In this document: piece after piece, positions 41,249-49,706 of the stretch
Numbering within the stretch: the first letter of the stretch is position 1
Layout: every line of letters starts with the position of its first letter
Origin: Streptococcus mitis
GTDB taxonomy: Bacteria; Bacillota; Bacilli; Lactobacillales; Streptococcaceae
Assembly (NCBI RefSeq): GCF_013305725.1
Contig: NZ_CP047883.1
Location: 1,157,001-1,221,000 of the forward strand
Length of the DNA stretch: 64,000 nucleotides
Reading direction: 5' to 3'
Notes under the pieces: generated by a model
What the model was told of the DNA's origin: nothing
What the model saw: the letters and a program-made list of their open reading frames with translations, nothing else
Database searches by the model: none
Position numbers and translations under genes: made by a program

Positions 41249-41795
41249 TATTGCACCCATTGCTATCTTTTTTGCAACCATGCTCGTGATACACTTTCTG
41301 AGCTCACTTATCTTTAACCTTTTTCCATTTCCAATCAAACCGACCATTGTTCATATTCCTGTCATTATTGCCAGCATTATCTACGGTCCACGCGTTGGGG
41401 TTACACTTGGATTTTTGATGGGGCTACTTAGCTTGACGGTTAACACAATTACAATTCTACCGACAAGCTACCTCTTCTCTCCCTTCGTACCAAATGGGAA
41501 CATCTACTCAGCTATCATTGCCATCGTCCCACGTATTTTGATTGGTTTAACTCCGTATCTAGTCTATAAACTGATGAAAAATAAAACTGGTCTGATTTTA
41601 GCTGGTGCCCTTGGTTCACTTACCAACACAGTCTTTGTACTTGGCGGAATTTTCTACCTTTTTGGAAATGTTTTTGATGGTAATATCCAAAAACTCCTAG
41701 CAACTGTTATCTCAACAAATTCGATTGCTGAATTAGTCATTTCCGCAGTTCTAACCCTAGCCATTGTCCCACGACTACAAACCTTGAAGAAATAA
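41232..41795 (+). CDS. panT: ECF transporter S component, probably for pantothenate (PanT)
   Basis: A 187-residue membrane protein with about six hydrophobic segments and the YpaA/RibU-like S-component layout, including the IKPTIVHIPVIIASIIYGPR segment near residue 35. It would work with the shared EcfAA'T module, which is not in this window. Pantothenate is inferred from its position in the coaBC operon, a context described for PanT in streptococci. The start overlaps coaC, with AGGAAA upstream. Confidence 0.82.
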   Translation: MKKRSNIAPIAIFFATMLVIHFLSSLIFNLFPFPIKPTIVHIPVIIASIIYGPRVGVTLGFLMGLLSLTVNTITILPTSYLFSPFVPNGNIYSAIIAIVPRILIGLTPYLVYKLMKNKTGLILAGALGSLTNTVFVLGGIFYLFGNVFDGNIQKLLATVISTNSIAELVISAVLTLAIVPRLQTLKK

Positions 41796-41799
41796 AAAT

Positions 41800-41834
41800 A
41801 ATCTCCGCTTTCAAGCTTGAAGGTGGAGATTTTG
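41800..41834 (+). terminator. Terminator of coaB-coaC-panT
   Basis: AATCTCC pairs with GGAGATT and the stem continues inward through a mismatched region to CTTTCAAGCTTGAAG. A TTTTG tail follows. Confidence 0.7.
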
Positions 41835-41910
41835 TTTGATATAGTTACTATTATTAGTGAAATCTTTACCAATATCTAACTAAAAATGACCTATAAACCT
41901 AAGTAAATCC

Positions 41911-41942
41911 TTGCTTTATTGTCTTGTTTATTGTACTATACT
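41911..41942 (+). promoter_or_regulatory. Promoter region of niaX-niaR
   Basis: TTGCTT (41911-41916) with 17 bases to TACTAT (41934-41939), overlapping a second -10 candidate TATACT (41937-41942). Confidence 0.5.
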
Positions 41943-41950
41943 AGTGTATA
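41937..41950. promoter_or_regulatory. Candidate NiaR operator
   Basis: TATAC-TAGT-GTATA is a perfect 5-bp inverted repeat overlapping the -10 region of the niaX-niaR promoter. The regulator is encoded in the same unit, so autoregulation by niacin is plausible. Assignment rests on position and symmetry only. Confidence 0.4.
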
Positions 41951-41972
41951 TACAGTTAAAAAGGAGATTCTT

Positions 41973-42500
41973 ATGAACACACGGAAAAAGACACAATTTA
42001 TGACAATGACTGCCCTCTTAACGGCTATTGCAATTTTGATTCCAATTGTTATGCCTTTCAAGATTGTCATTCCACCTGCTTCCTATACTTTAGGAAGCCA
42101 CATCGCTATTTTTATTGCCATGTTCTTGTCGCCCTTGATGGCTGTTTTTGTCATCCTAGCCTCTAGTTTTGGATTTTTGATGGCAGGCTATCCCATGGTT
42201 ATCGTTTTTCGAGCTTTTTCCCATATCTTTTTTGGGACTTTGGGGGCTCTTTACCTACAAAAATTCCCCGATACCCTAGATAAACCAAAAACTTGCTGGA
42301 TTTTCAACTTTGTGTTAGCGCTTGTCCATGCCCTTGCTGAAGTATTAGCTTGTGTCGTTTTTTATGCAACTTCCGGTACCAATGTAGAAAATATGTTTTA
42401 TGTTCTATTTGTACTAGTTGGATTTGGCACAATTATTCATAGTATGGTAGACTATACATTAGCACTAGCTGTCTATAAAGTGCTTCGCAAACGCCGTTAA
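41973..42500 (+). CDS. niaX: ECF transporter S component for niacin (NiaX)
   Basis: A 175-residue membrane protein with about six hydrophobic segments, of the ECF S-component type. The pairing with a NiaR-type repressor immediately downstream identifies it as the niacin transporter NiaX known from streptococci, which need external niacin. The start is the ATG at 41973, with AAGGAG 6 bases upstream. A longer in-frame start at 41919 runs through the promoter and is rejected. Confidence 0.85.
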   Translation: MNTRKKTQFMTMTALLTAIAILIPIVMPFKIVIPPASYTLGSHIAIFIAMFLSPLMAVFVILASSFGFLMAGYPMVIVFRAFSHIFFGTLGALYLQKFPDTLDKPKTCWIFNFVLALVHALAEVLACVVFYATSGTNVENMFYVLFVLVGFGTIIHSMVDYTLALAVYKVLRKRR

Positions 42501-42511
42501 AAGGAAGAACT

Positions 42512-43027
42512 ATGACAAAAGATCGCAAACAAGCCCTGCTCCAACTCTTGAAAGAAACTCCTAAAGCCCTCAATGGCCAAAGTTTAGCTGAACATTTTCA
42601 TGTTACACGCCAGGTCATTGTACAGGACATTGCAATTTTAAGAGCCGATGGCGCTCCTATCCTATCCACCAATCGTGGCTACGTCTATAAGCAAATTGAA
42701 ACCAATCCTTATGTTCACAAACTTTTCAAAGTGAAACATGAAGTTGAAGAAATCGGTCAAGAACTCCTTGCTATCGTAGATAATGGCGGACGTGTTCAAA
42801 ACACATTGATTGACCATCCCGTCTATGGAGAAATTGAAACCTTGCTGAAACTGTCTTGTCGTAGAGATGTGCAACATTTTCTAGAACAAGTCGAGCATTC
42901 AGATTTTAGACCTCTGTCTGAATTAACAGATGGTATCCATTACCACCTAGTCGAAGCTGAAACACAGCAAGACCTCCGCTATATCGAGGAGGCCTTGGAT
43001 CAGCTAGGTTATTTAGTAAAAGACTAG
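42512..43027 (+). CDS. niaR: Niacin-responsive repressor NiaR
   Basis: A 171-residue protein with an N-terminal HTH_11 domain (about 5-60) and a C-terminal 3H domain, named for three conserved histidines that bind metal (here in HKLFKVKH, NTLIDHP and DGIHYHL contexts). It represses niacin uptake genes when niacin is present. Ribosome-binding site AAGGAAG. The final 22 codons are part of the segment duplicated at 49152. Its stop overlaps a remnant of mutX, as the original stop did with intact mutX. Confidence 0.9.
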   Translation: MTKDRKQALLQLLKETPKALNGQSLAEHFHVTRQVIVQDIAILRADGAPILSTNRGYVYKQIETNPYVHKLFKVKHEVEEIGQELLAIVDNGGRVQNTLIDHPVYGEIETLLKLSCRRDVQHFLEQVEHSDFRPLSELTDGIHYHLVEAETQQDLRYIEEALDQLGYLVKD

Positions 43028-43165
43028 AAGATTTTCTTCTCCCAGCCATCTTCTATACGATGACGGTAGAAAAATTCAGATTTGTCCGGAGCTTCCATCA
43101 TCTCCATCAAAGGTAGCATATCATAGGCCAGATCCAAGTTTGGAATCTGGTCTTTTTGAATCCAA
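42959..43165. repeat. Left copy of the ~207-bp direct repeat flanking the rbs cassette
   Basis: Aligns without gaps to 49152-49358 at a constant offset of 6193, with about 14 mismatches in the first 200 bases. It contains the niaR 3' end and the mutX 3' end. Confidence 0.92.
43024..43165 (-). pseudogene. Truncated 3' remnant of mutX
   Basis: About 46 codons homologous to the C-terminus of MutX (from the WIQKDQIPNLDL segment to WEKKIF and stop) remain in frame. The Nudix box and everything before are missing. It differs from the intact copy in several codons near the end (YRHRIEDG here against YPRRTEDD). Confidence 0.88.
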
Positions 43166-43241
43166 TAGCTCAAATAGTAACAATGATATTTAAAAACCAC
43201 ATTGAATGAAAATTAACAACTACTTGCTTACTAAAAATATA

Positions 43242-44207
43242 TCACCAGTTATGTTGATCAACATTATCCTTAGTCACAAGATAAATTGGAGAAACTGTTT
43301 CTTTTTCCAGTTTTTTCCCTTGATAATGATCTATTGCTGATTGAATAGCAATTTCACCCATCTTAGCTGGTTGCTGAGCAATAGTGGCAGTAATATCACC
43401 TTTTGCAATAGCATCATGTGCATCTGGTTGACCATCAATACCAACAATTAATACATTGCTAAGACCAGCTGCTTTTACTGCTTGTGCAGCTCCTAACGCC
43501 ATCTCATCATTCTGTGCAAAGATTGCTTGCACTTCTTTGTTTCCTTGAATCATATTTTGCGCTGTATTCAAAGCTTTTGCGCGGTCAAAATTAGCGGATT
43601 GACTAGAAAGAACATCTAAATTTGTCTTTGAAATTTGTTCAAATCCTTTACCTCTATCTACAGTTGCAGAAGCGCCAGGGACTCCTGATAATTCAAAAGT
43701 TTTTGCTTTTTCTCCCAATTGCTTGGTAATAAATTCTGCAGCCATTTTACCTGCTTCTACGTTATCAGAAGCAACAGTTGTCAAGACTTCACCTCCATTA
43801 CTACCGCGGTCAATTAAGATTACCGGAATATTTGCATTATTAGCAGCTTTAATAGATGTAACAATTGCATCAGAATCAACTGGATTAATTAGTAAAGCAT
43901 CAACATTTTGACTAATAAAATTTTGAATATCATCTGCTTGTCTAGCAGCATCATCTTGTGCATCTGCTATCTTCAAAGTTACTTCTTTTTCTCTTGCGGC
44001 TTTTTCAAGACCATCTTTCATAGCTACAAAATAGGGATTGTTAGTAGTCGAAATAGAAACTCCTAATTTTAATTCTTTTGCCGACTTTTGAATCGTAGAT
44101 TTATTATCATTTGATGAATTTCCTAAACCAGTTTTTCCACAAGCTACTAAAGCAAAAATAAATGTTACAAACAAAGCAAAAATGCTAATTTTTTTAATAT
44201 TTTTCAT
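43242..44207 (-). CDS. rbsB: D-ribose ABC transporter substrate-binding lipoprotein
   Basis: A 321-residue periplasmic-binding-type protein (PBP1-like sugar family). The signal peptide ends in the lipobox LVAC (Cys near residue 23), so it is anchored as a lipoprotein, followed by a Ser/Asn-rich linker. It captures ribose for RbsAC. It is the last gene of rbsRKDACB and lies 103 bases after rbsC. That gap holds a GGGAT-ATCCC hairpin that may stabilise the rbsB part of the mRNA. Ribosome-binding site GAGGAG. No strong terminator is seen in the 76 bases before the flanking repeat. Confidence 0.93.
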   Translation of the reverse strand: MKNIKKISIFALFVTFIFALVACGKTGLGNSSNDNKSTIQKSAKELKLGVSISTTNNPYFVAMKDGLEKAAREKEVTLKIADAQDDAARQADDIQNFISQNVDALLINPVDSDAIVTSIKAANNANIPVILIDRGSNGGEVLTTVASDNVEAGKMAAEFITKQLGEKAKTFELSGVPGASATVDRGKGFEQISKTNLDVLSSQSANFDRAKALNTAQNMIQGNKEVQAIFAQNDEMALGAAQAVKAAGLSNVLIVGIDGQPDAHDAIAKGDITATIAQQPAKMGEIAIQSAIDHYQGKKLEKETVSPIYLVTKDNVDQHNW

Positions 44208-44310
44208 GTTATTACTCCTCGTAATATATATCTATAGGGATAGTTTCAATCCCGATTATTGTACGTCATCTAATAAATTGTTACTATTTCCAAAAAAATT
44301 GAAAATTATT

Positions 44311-45255
44311 CTACTGTTTTACAACTTTAAAACGATCAATCAGAACAGCAATTAAGATTACAACTCCTTTTACTACTTGTTGCCAAAATGCTGAAACACC
44401 GATAATATTAAGTCCATTATTCAAAACCCCAATAATTAAAGCACCTATTAAGGTCCCCAGTATGCGACCTTTACCTCCTGATAAAGAGGTTCCCCCAAGA
44501 ACAACAGCTGCAATAGCATCCATTTCATAACTAGCACCTGCTGTTGGTTGAGCAGAACTTAAGCGTGATGTTATAATCAATCCAGAAATTGAAGCCATAA
44601 TACCTGAAATTGAATAAATGATAATTTTCACTTTATTTAGTTTCACACCTGATATATATGCTGCTTTTTCATTCCCCCCTATAGCATACACAGATTTACC
44701 AAATGCTGTTTTATGAAGTAAAACATATAAAACAATAAATACAATAAACATAATAATTACAGGAAATGGAATTCCGACTATATAACCTTGCCCCAAAAAT
44801 TGAAATAAGAATGTATCACTTAATCCTTTTGTGATAGGATTCCCATTTGTATAAACAAGTGTTGCGCCTCTAAAAATAGTCATAGTTGCTAAAGTAACGA
44901 TAAATGGAGCTAATTTCCCGTAGGAAATCAATAAACCATTCATCATCCCCAGAATGCAACCCAAAATTAAAGAGATGAGAATTGCTAACGTAACAGGCAT
45001 TCCAGATCCTAATAGGCCAGCGGTTAGCGCACTGGATAAGGCTAAAATTGATCCAACTGATAAATCAATTCCACCTGTTAGAATAACAAAGGTCATTCCA
45101 AAAGCGATCAGTGCATTTGATGTTACTTGCAATAGTAAATTTAACAGATTATTTGCTGTTAAAAAATTTGAATTGATAATAGTGATGACAGCCATTAAAA
45201 TTATCAATGCTATTACTGTTGTCAATTCTGACATATACTTCATAGTATTTTTCAC
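44311..45255 (-). CDS. rbsC: Ribose ABC transporter permease
   Basis: A 314-residue BPD_transp_2 permease with about ten hydrophobic segments and the conserved GGIDLSVGSILALSSA segment near residue 61 and AVVLGGTSLSGGKG near 249. The start is GTG at 45255, with GGAGG 8 bases upstream overlapping the end of rbsA. It works with RbsA and RbsB to import ribose. Confidence 0.94.
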   Translation of the reverse strand: MKNTMKYMSELTTVIALIILMAVITIINSNFLTANNLLNLLLQVTSNALIAFGMTFVILTGGIDLSVGSILALSSALTAGLLGSGMPVTLAILISLILGCILGMMNGLLISYGKLAPFIVTLATMTIFRGATLVYTNGNPITKGLSDTFLFQFLGQGYIVGIPFPVIIMFIVFIVLYVLLHKTAFGKSVYAIGGNEKAAYISGVKLNKVKIIIYSISGIMASISGLIITSRLSSAQPTAGASYEMDAIAAVVLGGTSLSGGKGRILGTLIGALIIGVLNNGLNIIGVSAFWQQVVKGVVILIAVLIDRFKVVKQ

Positions 45256-45256
45256 A

Positions 45257-46735
45257 CTATTGTCCTCCTGTGGCTAGTTGCATAACTTTTTCTTGTGTAG
45301 CTTCTTGACGTGTTAATTCTCCACTAATTCTTCCTTCATGCATGACCATAATGCGATCACTGACTCCGATCACTTCTGGTAAATCTGAAGATACCATAAT
45401 AATCGGCACACCTCGTTCAGCCAATTCATTCATTAATTGGTAAATTTCACGCTTAGCACCAACATCTACCCCACGAGTTGGCTCATCTAGAATCAGTACT
45501 TTTGGAGCAATACCTATCCATTTTGCTAAAACTACTTTCTGTTGATTACCACCAGAAAGTGTCCCAACTTCCTTATCTGGATAACCTGATTTAATTCGTA
45601 GCCTATCAATTAAACGTTGTACAAATATATCACTTGTTTTATTATCAAAAATGCCATTTTTAACAAAATCACGAGTACTAGGTAAAGTCATATTATCTTT
45701 AATAGAAAAATCTAAAATCAATCCCTCATCTTTACGATCTTCTGTTAAGAAACCAATTCCATGCTTAATTGCTTCAAAAGGATTTTTAATTATCAGTTCT
45801 TCTTCATTTATTATAATTTGACCAGATTTTAAAGAATCAATTCCAAAAATTGCTCGCATTATTTCAGTACGACCAGCACCCATCAAACCAGAGAAACCAA
45901 GAATTTCCCCTTGACGTACATAGAAAGAAATATCCGTAAAAGCATCACCAGAAAGATTCTTAGCTTGAAAAACAATATTCCCAATCTCAGCCTTTTTTTC
46001 TGGATAATAATCTTCTAATTCACGCCCCACCATCTTTTGAACTAATTCATCCGCATTAGTTAACTTCGTTCTCTTGGTATCAATTACAAACCCATCCCTC
46101 ATAACAGTTATAAGATCTGTAATCTTAAAGATTTCTTCCATCCGATGTGAAATATACACAATACCTACACCATCAGATTTTAATCCTTCTATCACTTTAA
46201 AAAGTGTTTCAGTTTCACGATCAGTTAAAGCTGCTGTGGGTTCATCCATAATTAACAAGGAAACTTCTGATAATAAACATTTTGCTATTTCTATCATTTG
46301 TTGTTGTCCGACTGATAATTGACCAATGATTGCATCGAGAGGAATAGAGATATTAAGACGTTTAAATGCTTCTTTAGCTTTCCTTTCCATACTAGCTTTA
46401 TCTAGAAACCCAATCGAATTTTTAATTTCTCTTCCTAAAAAAAGATTATCAAGTACAGTCATATCTGGCCAAGTATTCATTTCTTGATGAATAAAACTCA
46501 GTCCAAACCGTTCTGCCTCTTGAGGATTAGAAAATGTTTTTTCTTTTCCATCAATAAAAATAGTTCCTGAAGTAGCTGGAAAAAGTCCAGTTAAAATATT
46601 CATTAAGGTTGATTTGCCTGCACCATTCTCTCCCATTAAAGCATGAACTTCTCCTGAATTAAGAACCAAATCAATACTTTCTAAAACACGATTATTCCCA
46701 AAAGATTTTGAAATGTTCTTCATTTCAATTTTCAT
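45257..46735 (-). CDS. rbsA: Ribose ABC transporter ATPase with two ABC domains
   Basis: A 492-residue tandem ATPase of the carbohydrate-uptake type 2 class. The first domain has Walker A GENGAGKST and signature LSVGQQQM. The second has a degenerate Walker A (GLMGAGRTE) and signature LSGGNQQK, the normal pattern for RbsA/MglA. The start is the ATG at 46735, 6 bases after AAGGGAG; a TTG two codons upstream abuts that site. It follows rbsD after 13 bases. Confidence 0.94.
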   Translation of the reverse strand: MKIEMKNISKSFGNNRVLESIDLVLNSGEVHALMGENGAGKSTLMNILTGLFPATSGTIFIDGKEKTFSNPQEAERFGLSFIHQEMNTWPDMTVLDNLFLGREIKNSIGFLDKASMERKAKEAFKRLNISIPLDAIIGQLSVGQQQMIEIAKCLLSEVSLLIMDEPTAALTDRETETLFKVIEGLKSDGVGIVYISHRMEEIFKITDLITVMRDGFVIDTKRTKLTNADELVQKMVGRELEDYYPEKKAEIGNIVFQAKNLSGDAFTDISFYVRQGEILGFSGLMGAGRTEIMRAIFGIDSLKSGQIIINEEELIIKNPFEAIKHGIGFLTEDRKDEGLILDFSIKDNMTLPSTRDFVKNGIFDNKTSDIFVQRLIDRLRIKSGYPDKEVGTLSGGNQQKVVLAKWIGIAPKVLILDEPTRGVDVGAKREIYQLMNELAERGVPIIMVSSDLPEVIGVSDRIMVMHEGRISGELTRQEATQEKVMQLATGGQ

Positions 46736-46748
46736 AGGCAACTCCCTT

Positions 46749-47147
46749 CTAAATAATAACTCCTGATTGCAAGATTATATTCGAATATGGTGTATCTTCC
46801 CCAGTGCGAATAACTGCCTTAACTGTAGTATTCATAGCTTTCAATTCTTCATGACTAATATATTCAATAATTATATTCGATCCTAAAAGATCTAGAACTG
46901 CTTGCCACTGTTCTTTGTTTTTTTCCTTAATTTCTTCTGCTAAGAAAATTTTTTCAATAAGTACATGATCTGAATATTCTTTTAAAACTTCTAAAAAACT
47001 TGGACTACCTTTTCTTAATGCTAAATCAATTTTATCAATACCTTTTGGAACTGGCAATCCTAAATCTCCAATACAAACCAAATCCATATGACCTAAATCA
47101 TCAGCTAGTTTTGCTATATTACTATTTAAAATCCCATATTTCTTCAT
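46749..47147 (-). CDS. rbsD: D-ribose pyranase
   Basis: RbsD converts ribopyranose to ribofuranose, the form RbsK uses. The 132-residue protein has the catalytic histidine in DLGHMD (H20) and ends in the conserved YSNIILQSGVII. Its start lies inside the last codons of rbsK (26-base overlap), with AGGAT just upstream, so the two genes are translationally coupled. Confidence 0.95.
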   Translation of the reverse strand: MKKYGILNSNIAKLADDLGHMDLVCIGDLGLPVPKGIDKIDLALRKGSPSFLEVLKEYSDHVLIEKIFLAEEIKEKNKEQWQAVLDLLGSNIIIEYISHEELKAMNTTVKAVIRTGEDTPYSNIILQSGVII

Positions 47148-48033
47148 ATCCTGGATGCTCCTTTATTTCTTTCAAACTCGGCATGCCACCTTGCGCTCCA
47201 AATCTTTGAACAGAAAGATGTGAAGCAATCGTTGCAAAGGACAATGCAACATTCATCTCTTTTCCTTTTGAGACAGCATAAGCAAAAGCACCATTAAACG
47301 TATCTCCTGCTCCTGTAGTATCAACTACTTCTGCTTTTATAGCAGGAATCTTCTGAACTGCTGCCCCATCATAATAAATAGAACCTTCAACTCCTAATGT
47401 CACAATCATTTTATTAGGATAAATTTTAATAATTTCTTCTAATTTCTTATCTGGAAAAAGCTCTGAACATTCATGCTCATTAGGAGTAATAAAATCACAA
47501 AAAGGAATCATCTCTATATCTGTTTCTCTAGCTGGTGCAGGATTGTAAAGTACCTTAACTTTATTTTCTTGACAAAATTTAGCTATAGATAGGTTGGCTT
47601 CATGTGGTATTTCATTCTGTAATACAACAATACTTGCATCACTAATCAATTCCCACTCATTTTTCCAATCATTTGTTTTAACTAAATTATTCGCTCCGGG
47701 ATAATAAATAATTCTATTATCACCTCCATATAAAGTAATTTGTGCAACTCCTGTAGATTGTGGTACCGTTCCCACATGTTCTGTAGAAATATTATTATTT
47801 TGCAGATTACTTAGTAAATCTGCTGAAAAAATATCTTCTCCGACGTTTCCAAATATGTAAATATTATCTTCTACACTGGATAATCTACCAATAGCTACAG
47901 CTTGATTTGCACCTTTTCCACCCGGAACTATATTAAATGAATCCCCAAAAATCGTTTCACCTCCTTCTGGAATCCTTTTTGTTCTCATAACTAAGTCCAT
48001 TGAAATACTTCCAACAACAACAATTTTACTCAT
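47122..48033 (-). CDS. rbsK: Ribokinase
   Basis: A 303-residue PfkB-family kinase that makes ribose-5-phosphate. The N-terminal GSISMDLVMRTKRIPEGGET and GGKGANQAVA motifs and the catalytic DTTGAGDTFNGAF motif near residue 247 are intact. The start directly overlaps the rbsR stop codon (TAATG), with AAGGAG upstream. Confidence 0.95.
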   Translation of the reverse strand: MSKIVVVGSISMDLVMRTKRIPEGGETIFGDSFNIVPGGKGANQAVAIGRLSSVEDNIYIFGNVGEDIFSADLLSNLQNNNISTEHVGTVPQSTGVAQITLYGGDNRIIYYPGANNLVKTNDWKNEWELISDASIVVLQNEIPHEANLSIAKFCQENKVKVLYNPAPARETDIEMIPFCDFITPNEHECSELFPDKKLEEIIKIYPNKMIVTLGVEGSIYYDGAAVQKIPAIKAEVVDTTGAGDTFNGAFAYAVSKGKEMNVALSFATIASHLSVQRFGAQGGMPSLKEIKEHPGYEEIWDFK

Positions 48034-49007
48034 TACTTTCTCCTTAATGTATTTCTTTCTACGTATCTAACAGGTAGTTTAATTTTAGCTTCATCTATAG
48101 AGAACTTATTTGCCATATTATAGATTAGCTTTGCAGCCTGTTCTCCCATTTTATATGATGATTGGTGAATAGTTGATAAAGAAGGATAAATAAATTGACT
48201 AAGTACAATATCATCATAACCAATGATTTGAATATCATCTGGGATTTTTTTACCAATTGCTAAAATTTCATGAATATAAGCTATCGCATGAATATCAGAA
48301 GGCGCTATAATACTATCAATATTTGGATTTCTTTTTAGATTCTCTTTAGCTTCTGTTTGAATTTTTTCAAACTCAAATGTTTCACTTTCTTCAATACGAA
48401 TCTCTAAAGATTTATTCCTCAAATAGTTTAAACTTGCTTCAAATCGTTCCGCAATGTTCTCAGCTTTATCATCTAAAACTTTAATAATCATAACTTGCTT
48501 AGCGCCAGCATTCCAAATTGCTTTAGCAGCCAAACGTCCACCCAACTGATTATCAGAAAAGACACCGTAACCTGTATCTTTACTAATCCGGTCAACCACA
48601 ACGACAGGTAACGTCAGATTTGGAAATTCCTTTGTAAAGTCAAGTGTCGTTATAATACCAGCTGCATTTGTTTTTAACAAAAGGTTTATATATTCTTCTA
48701 ACGAATCATGATCTGAAATAGTACCAACCATAATCCTATAACCTTTATCTTTCAAATATGATTCAGCTCCTCGAACCAATCTTGGGAAGAAGGGATTAGA
48801 AATATCTGGCAATAAGAGTCCTACCATTTGATTTTTTTTAGTTTTCAAAGATTGTGCTAATACATTCGGCGTGTAATTTAATTTCTTGATAGCATTTTTT
48901 ATCTTTTCTCTAGCATCATCTCCGACATAGCCTTTTTTCGAAATATATCTTGAAACTGTTGATTTTGATACTCCAGCTTCTTCAGCAACCTGTTTTATTG
49001 TAGTCAT
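48033..49007 (-). CDS. rbsR: RbsR, LacI-family repressor of the ribose operon
   Basis: A 324-residue LacI/GalR regulator with an N-terminal HTH (TIKQVAEEAGVSKSTVSRYI) and a C-terminal sugar-binding core. The start is the ATG at 49007 after AAGGAGGAG; a GTG codon precedes it in frame. It is first in the rbs operon, and a palindrome just downstream of the predicted start of transcription is the likely operator. Base composition of this and the other rbs genes is visibly more AT-rich than the surroundings. Confidence 0.92.
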   Translation of the reverse strand: MTTIKQVAEEAGVSKSTVSRYISKKGYVGDDAREKIKNAIKKLNYTPNVLAQSLKTKKNQMVGLLLPDISNPFFPRLVRGAESYLKDKGYRIMVGTISDHDSLEEYINLLLKTNAAGIITTLDFTKEFPNLTLPVVVVDRISKDTGYGVFSDNQLGGRLAAKAIWNAGAKQVMIIKVLDDKAENIAERFEASLNYLRNKSLEIRIEESETFEFEKIQTEAKENLKRNPNIDSIIAPSDIHAIAYIHEILAIGKKIPDDIQIIGYDDIVLSQFIYPSLSTIHQSSYKMGEQAAKLIYNMANKFSIDEAKIKLPVRYVERNTLRRK

Positions 49008-49028
49008 CACTCCTCCTTCTTACGTTGT

Positions 49029-49039
49029 GGAACCGTTCC
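49029..49039. promoter_or_regulatory. Candidate RbsR operator
   Basis: GGAACCGTTCC is an inverted repeat with 5-bp perfect arms, centred about 8 bases downstream of the predicted start of the rbs transcript. LacI-family operators commonly have this form. Confidence 0.55.
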
Positions 49040-49048
49040 CTTATTTAT

Positions 49049-49077
49049 ATAGTAAGCGTTTTCTTTTATTTTGTCAA
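49049..49077 (-). promoter_or_regulatory. Sigma-A promoter of the rbs operon
   Basis: TTGACA (49077-49072), 17-base spacer, TACTAT (49054-49049) on the minus strand. Confidence 0.8.
49051..49064 (-). promoter_or_regulatory. cre (CcpA) site inside the rbs promoter
   Basis: AGAAAACGCTTACT on the minus strand fits the cre consensus WGWAARCGYTWWCW fully. It fills the spacer and part of the -10 box, predicting repression by glucose. Confidence 0.7.
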
Positions 49078-49151
49078 TACTTTTTTAGAAATATTTTAAA
49101 TTTATTTCAGAGTACACATGTTTTTACTAATATCCTATTACTATTAGATAC

Positions 49152-49220
49152 GAAACACAACAAGACCTCCACTATATTGAGGAGGCCTTGGATCAGCTAG
49201 GTTATTTAGTAAAAGACTAG
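49152..49220 (+). pseudogene. Truncated 3' remnant of niaR
   Basis: Twenty-two codons and a stop, identical to the end of NiaR except one residue (DLHYIEE instead of DLRYIEE). No start codon or promoter precedes it. Confidence 0.9.
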
Positions 49221-49358
49221 AAGATTTTCTTCTCCCAATCATCTTCTGTACGGCGAGGGTAGAAAAACTCTGATTTGTCAGGAGCTTCCATCATCTCCAT
49301 CAAGGGTAACATATCATAGGCCAGATCCAAGTTTGGAATCTGGTCTTTTTGCACCCAA
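49152..49358. repeat. Right copy of the ~207-bp direct repeat flanking the rbs cassette
   Basis: Partner of 42959-43165. It contains the last 22 codons of niaR and the 3' part of intact mutX. The unique segment between the two copies is about 6.0 kb. Confidence 0.92.
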
Positions 49359-49684
49359 GAAACTTCTCCTTCATCTGAAGAGCGAAGGCTACCAGAGAAC
49401 TCAGTCGCCTTATAACAAATGACAATATAGCGCCCACCTGTATCTAGTGGCCAATTTTTAATGCCGACAAGTTGAGGATTTTGGATAGTCAATCCTGTTT
49501 CTTCGTAGATTTCACGAATGACAGACTCCGCAAAAGCCTCACCATTTTCAACATGACCTCCAGGAAAGGCATAACCAGACCAGCGATTTGTTTCAGGAGA
49601 GCGATACTGCATAACCACGCGCTGAGTTTCGGGGTCTTCAATCAGACAAATGTTTGTTAAAATTGTTAATTGGGAACGGGACAT
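49217..49684 (-). CDS. mutX: MutX, Nudix hydrolase (8-oxo-dGTPase type)
   Basis: A 155-residue Nudix protein with the box GHVENGEAFAESVIREIYEE (about residues 43-62) followed by TGL. It matches streptococcal MutX, which hydrolyses 8-oxo-dGTP to prevent mutations, the same lesion pathway as MutY in this window. AAAGGAG precedes the ATG. It follows uvrB after 22 bases on the same strand, so the two are co-transcribed. Its last 47 codons lie in the duplicated segment. Confidence 0.92.
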   Translation of the reverse strand: MSRSQLTILTNICLIEDPETQRVVMQYRSPETNRWSGYAFPGGHVENGEAFAESVIREIYEETGLTIQNPQLVGIKNWPLDTGGRYIVICYKATEFSGSLRSSDEGEVSWVQKDQIPNLDLAYDMLPLMEMMEAPDKSEFFYPRRTEDDWEKKIF

Positions 49685-49706
49685 ATTTTCTCCTTTAGAT
49701 ACTATT

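Noticed and set aside
43206..49151. Insertion sequence or integrative element carrying the rbs genes
   Set aside because: No transposase, integrase or terminal inverted repeats are visible; the flanks are copies of chromosomal genes.
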